Shown here: in pieces, positions 63,531 through 64,000 of the stretch | How positions within the stretch are numbered: the first letter of the stretch is position 1 | Layout: each line of letters starts with the position of its first letter | Origin: Mesorhizobium sp. | GTDB lineage: Bacteria > Pseudomonadota > Alphaproteobacteria > Rhizobiales > Rhizobiaceae | NCBI GenBank assembly: GCA_019635735.1 | Contig: JAHBYX010000005.1 | Location: 1-64,000 of the forward strand | Reading direction: 5' to 3' | DNA: 64,000 nt | Notes under the pieces: generated by a model | The model's input: only the letters and a program-made list of their open reading frames with translations | Told to the model about the DNA's origin: nothing | The model's database searches: none | Program-made: the position numbers and the translations under genes

Positions 63531-63962
63531 ATGATGCTTGGCTCGCGGCCGGGATTCGAGCTTGACCGCCGGCTGGATGCCGACAGCGTCCCGCTGATGT
63601 GGCTCGGCTTGTGCCAGCTGCGGCTGATGGACGACCGGCGCTGGCCCTGGCTGATTCTCGTGCCGCGGCGGCCGGGCATCGTCGAGGTGCACGACCTGAC
63701 GCCGCTGGATCAGGCGATGCTCACCTTCGAGACCAATCTGGTGGCGCAGGCCCTGAAGGCCGAGACCGGCTGTACCAAGATCAATACGGGTGCGTTGGGC
63801 AATGTCGTGCGGCAGTTGCACGTGCACGTCATTGCCCGGAACATCGGCGATCCCGGCTGGCCGGGACCCGTCTGGGGCCATGGCGTCCGTGAATCCTATC
63901 GACCGGAAGACAGACATGCCTTCGCCGATCGCATGAGCGCCGCGCTCGGCTCACAGACCTGA
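63531..63962 (+). CDS. HIT-domain protein
   Basis: The 143-residue protein has the histidine triad motif QLHVHVIAR (H-x-H-x-H-type, HVHVI), WPWLILVPRRPGIVEVHDL and TKINTGALGNVVRQL. HIT proteins are nucleotide hydrolases or transferases acting on AMP conjugates. I chose ATG 63531, because GGAGG at 63520-63524 is 6 nt away; the ATG at 63525 would abut the ribosome-binding site. The partial gene that starts at 63975 follows. Confidence 0.85.
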   Translation: MMLGSRPGFELDRRLDADSVPLMWLGLCQLRLMDDRRWPWLILVPRRPGIVEVHDLTPLDQAMLTFETNLVAQALKAETGCTKINTGALGNVVRQLHVHVIARNIGDPGWPGPVWGHGVRESYRPEDRHAFADRMSAALGSQT

Positions 63963-63974
63963 CCATGGAGCCCC

Positions 63975-64000
63975 ATGACTTTCAGCCTCTTCGACGCGCC
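63975..64000 (+). CDS. Start of a further gene, possibly NAD pyrophosphatase (NudC-like), truncated by the window
   Basis: ATG at 63975 opens MTFSLFDA before the window ends. In related rhizobia a NUDIX NAD-diphosphatase gene follows this HIT gene, so it is the likeliest identity, but eight residues cannot prove it. Spacing of 12 nt from the HIT stop fits an operon. Confidence 0.35.

Overview
The window is high-GC chromosomal DNA from an alphaproteobacterium of the order Hyphomicrobiales (Rhizobiales), most likely a Mesorhizobium/Phyllobacteriaceae-type organism. The evidence is the gene order irr / fabA-fabB-fabI, the nusA-infB-truB-rpsO-pnp series, the lnt(actA)-phrR-metK-trmB group, a 4.5S-type SRP RNA upstream of dnaX-ybaB-recR, a large NAD-dependent glutamate dehydrogenase, and palindromic intergenic elements like those of rhizobial genomes. 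I see no prophage, IS transposase, CRISPR array, tRNA or rRNA. Nearly all the DNA is ordinary core chromosome with small accessory patches.

Layout. 1-9.4 kb: a VapBC-like module, a LysE exporter, a YCII protein, an AhpD-like peroxidase-related protein, the 1589-residue glutamate dehydrogenase, a UMF1-type MFS transporter and a RelE/HigA-like module. 9.4-18 kb: purH; a tightly packed group of alpha/beta hydrolase, MoeB-like adenylyltransferase and both aconitase X subunits; then an SDR and a P2-type cation ATPase behind a good FNR/FixK box. 18-28.4 kb: hydroxyacid dehydrogenase, SH3 protein, irr, fabA-fabB-fabI, an EAL/degenerate-GGDEF protein, a UPF0104 membrane protein, an RsmC-like methyltransferase and selO. 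28.4-30 kb is an intergenic patch rich in inverted repeats, with one orphan gene.

30-42 kb, minus strand, is the translation/RNA series in transcription order rimP, nusA, ylxR, infB, a YcxB-like membrane protein, rbfA, truB, corA, an SH3 protein, rpsO, pnp. It is preceded by a promoter and an intrinsic terminator inside the rimP leader, which looks like an attenuator. 42.3-43.5 kb is a small accessory island: two tandem 54-residue paralogous proteins of unknown function and a DUF433/DUF5615 toxin-antitoxin-like pair. 43.5-50.4 kb holds trmB, metK, phrR, lnt and, divergently, rpmH-rnpA-yidC.

50.5-64 kb: def, rmuC, an enolase-superfamily enzyme, a 44-residue Lys-rich protein, a DUF6481 protein, a lipoprotein with three Kazal-like modules, an LLM monooxygenase, an AI-2E family permease, a lytic transglycosylase, recR, a GNAT enzyme, a zinc alcohol dehydrogenase, ybaB, dnaX, the SRP RNA, a HIT protein and the first codons of a further gene. 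The most interesting unexplained items are the tandem 54-residue paralogs, the rimP attenuator, the FixK-like promoter of the SDR/P-type ATPase pair, the triple-Kazal lipoprotein and the 168-nt palindromic element at 28.5 kb.
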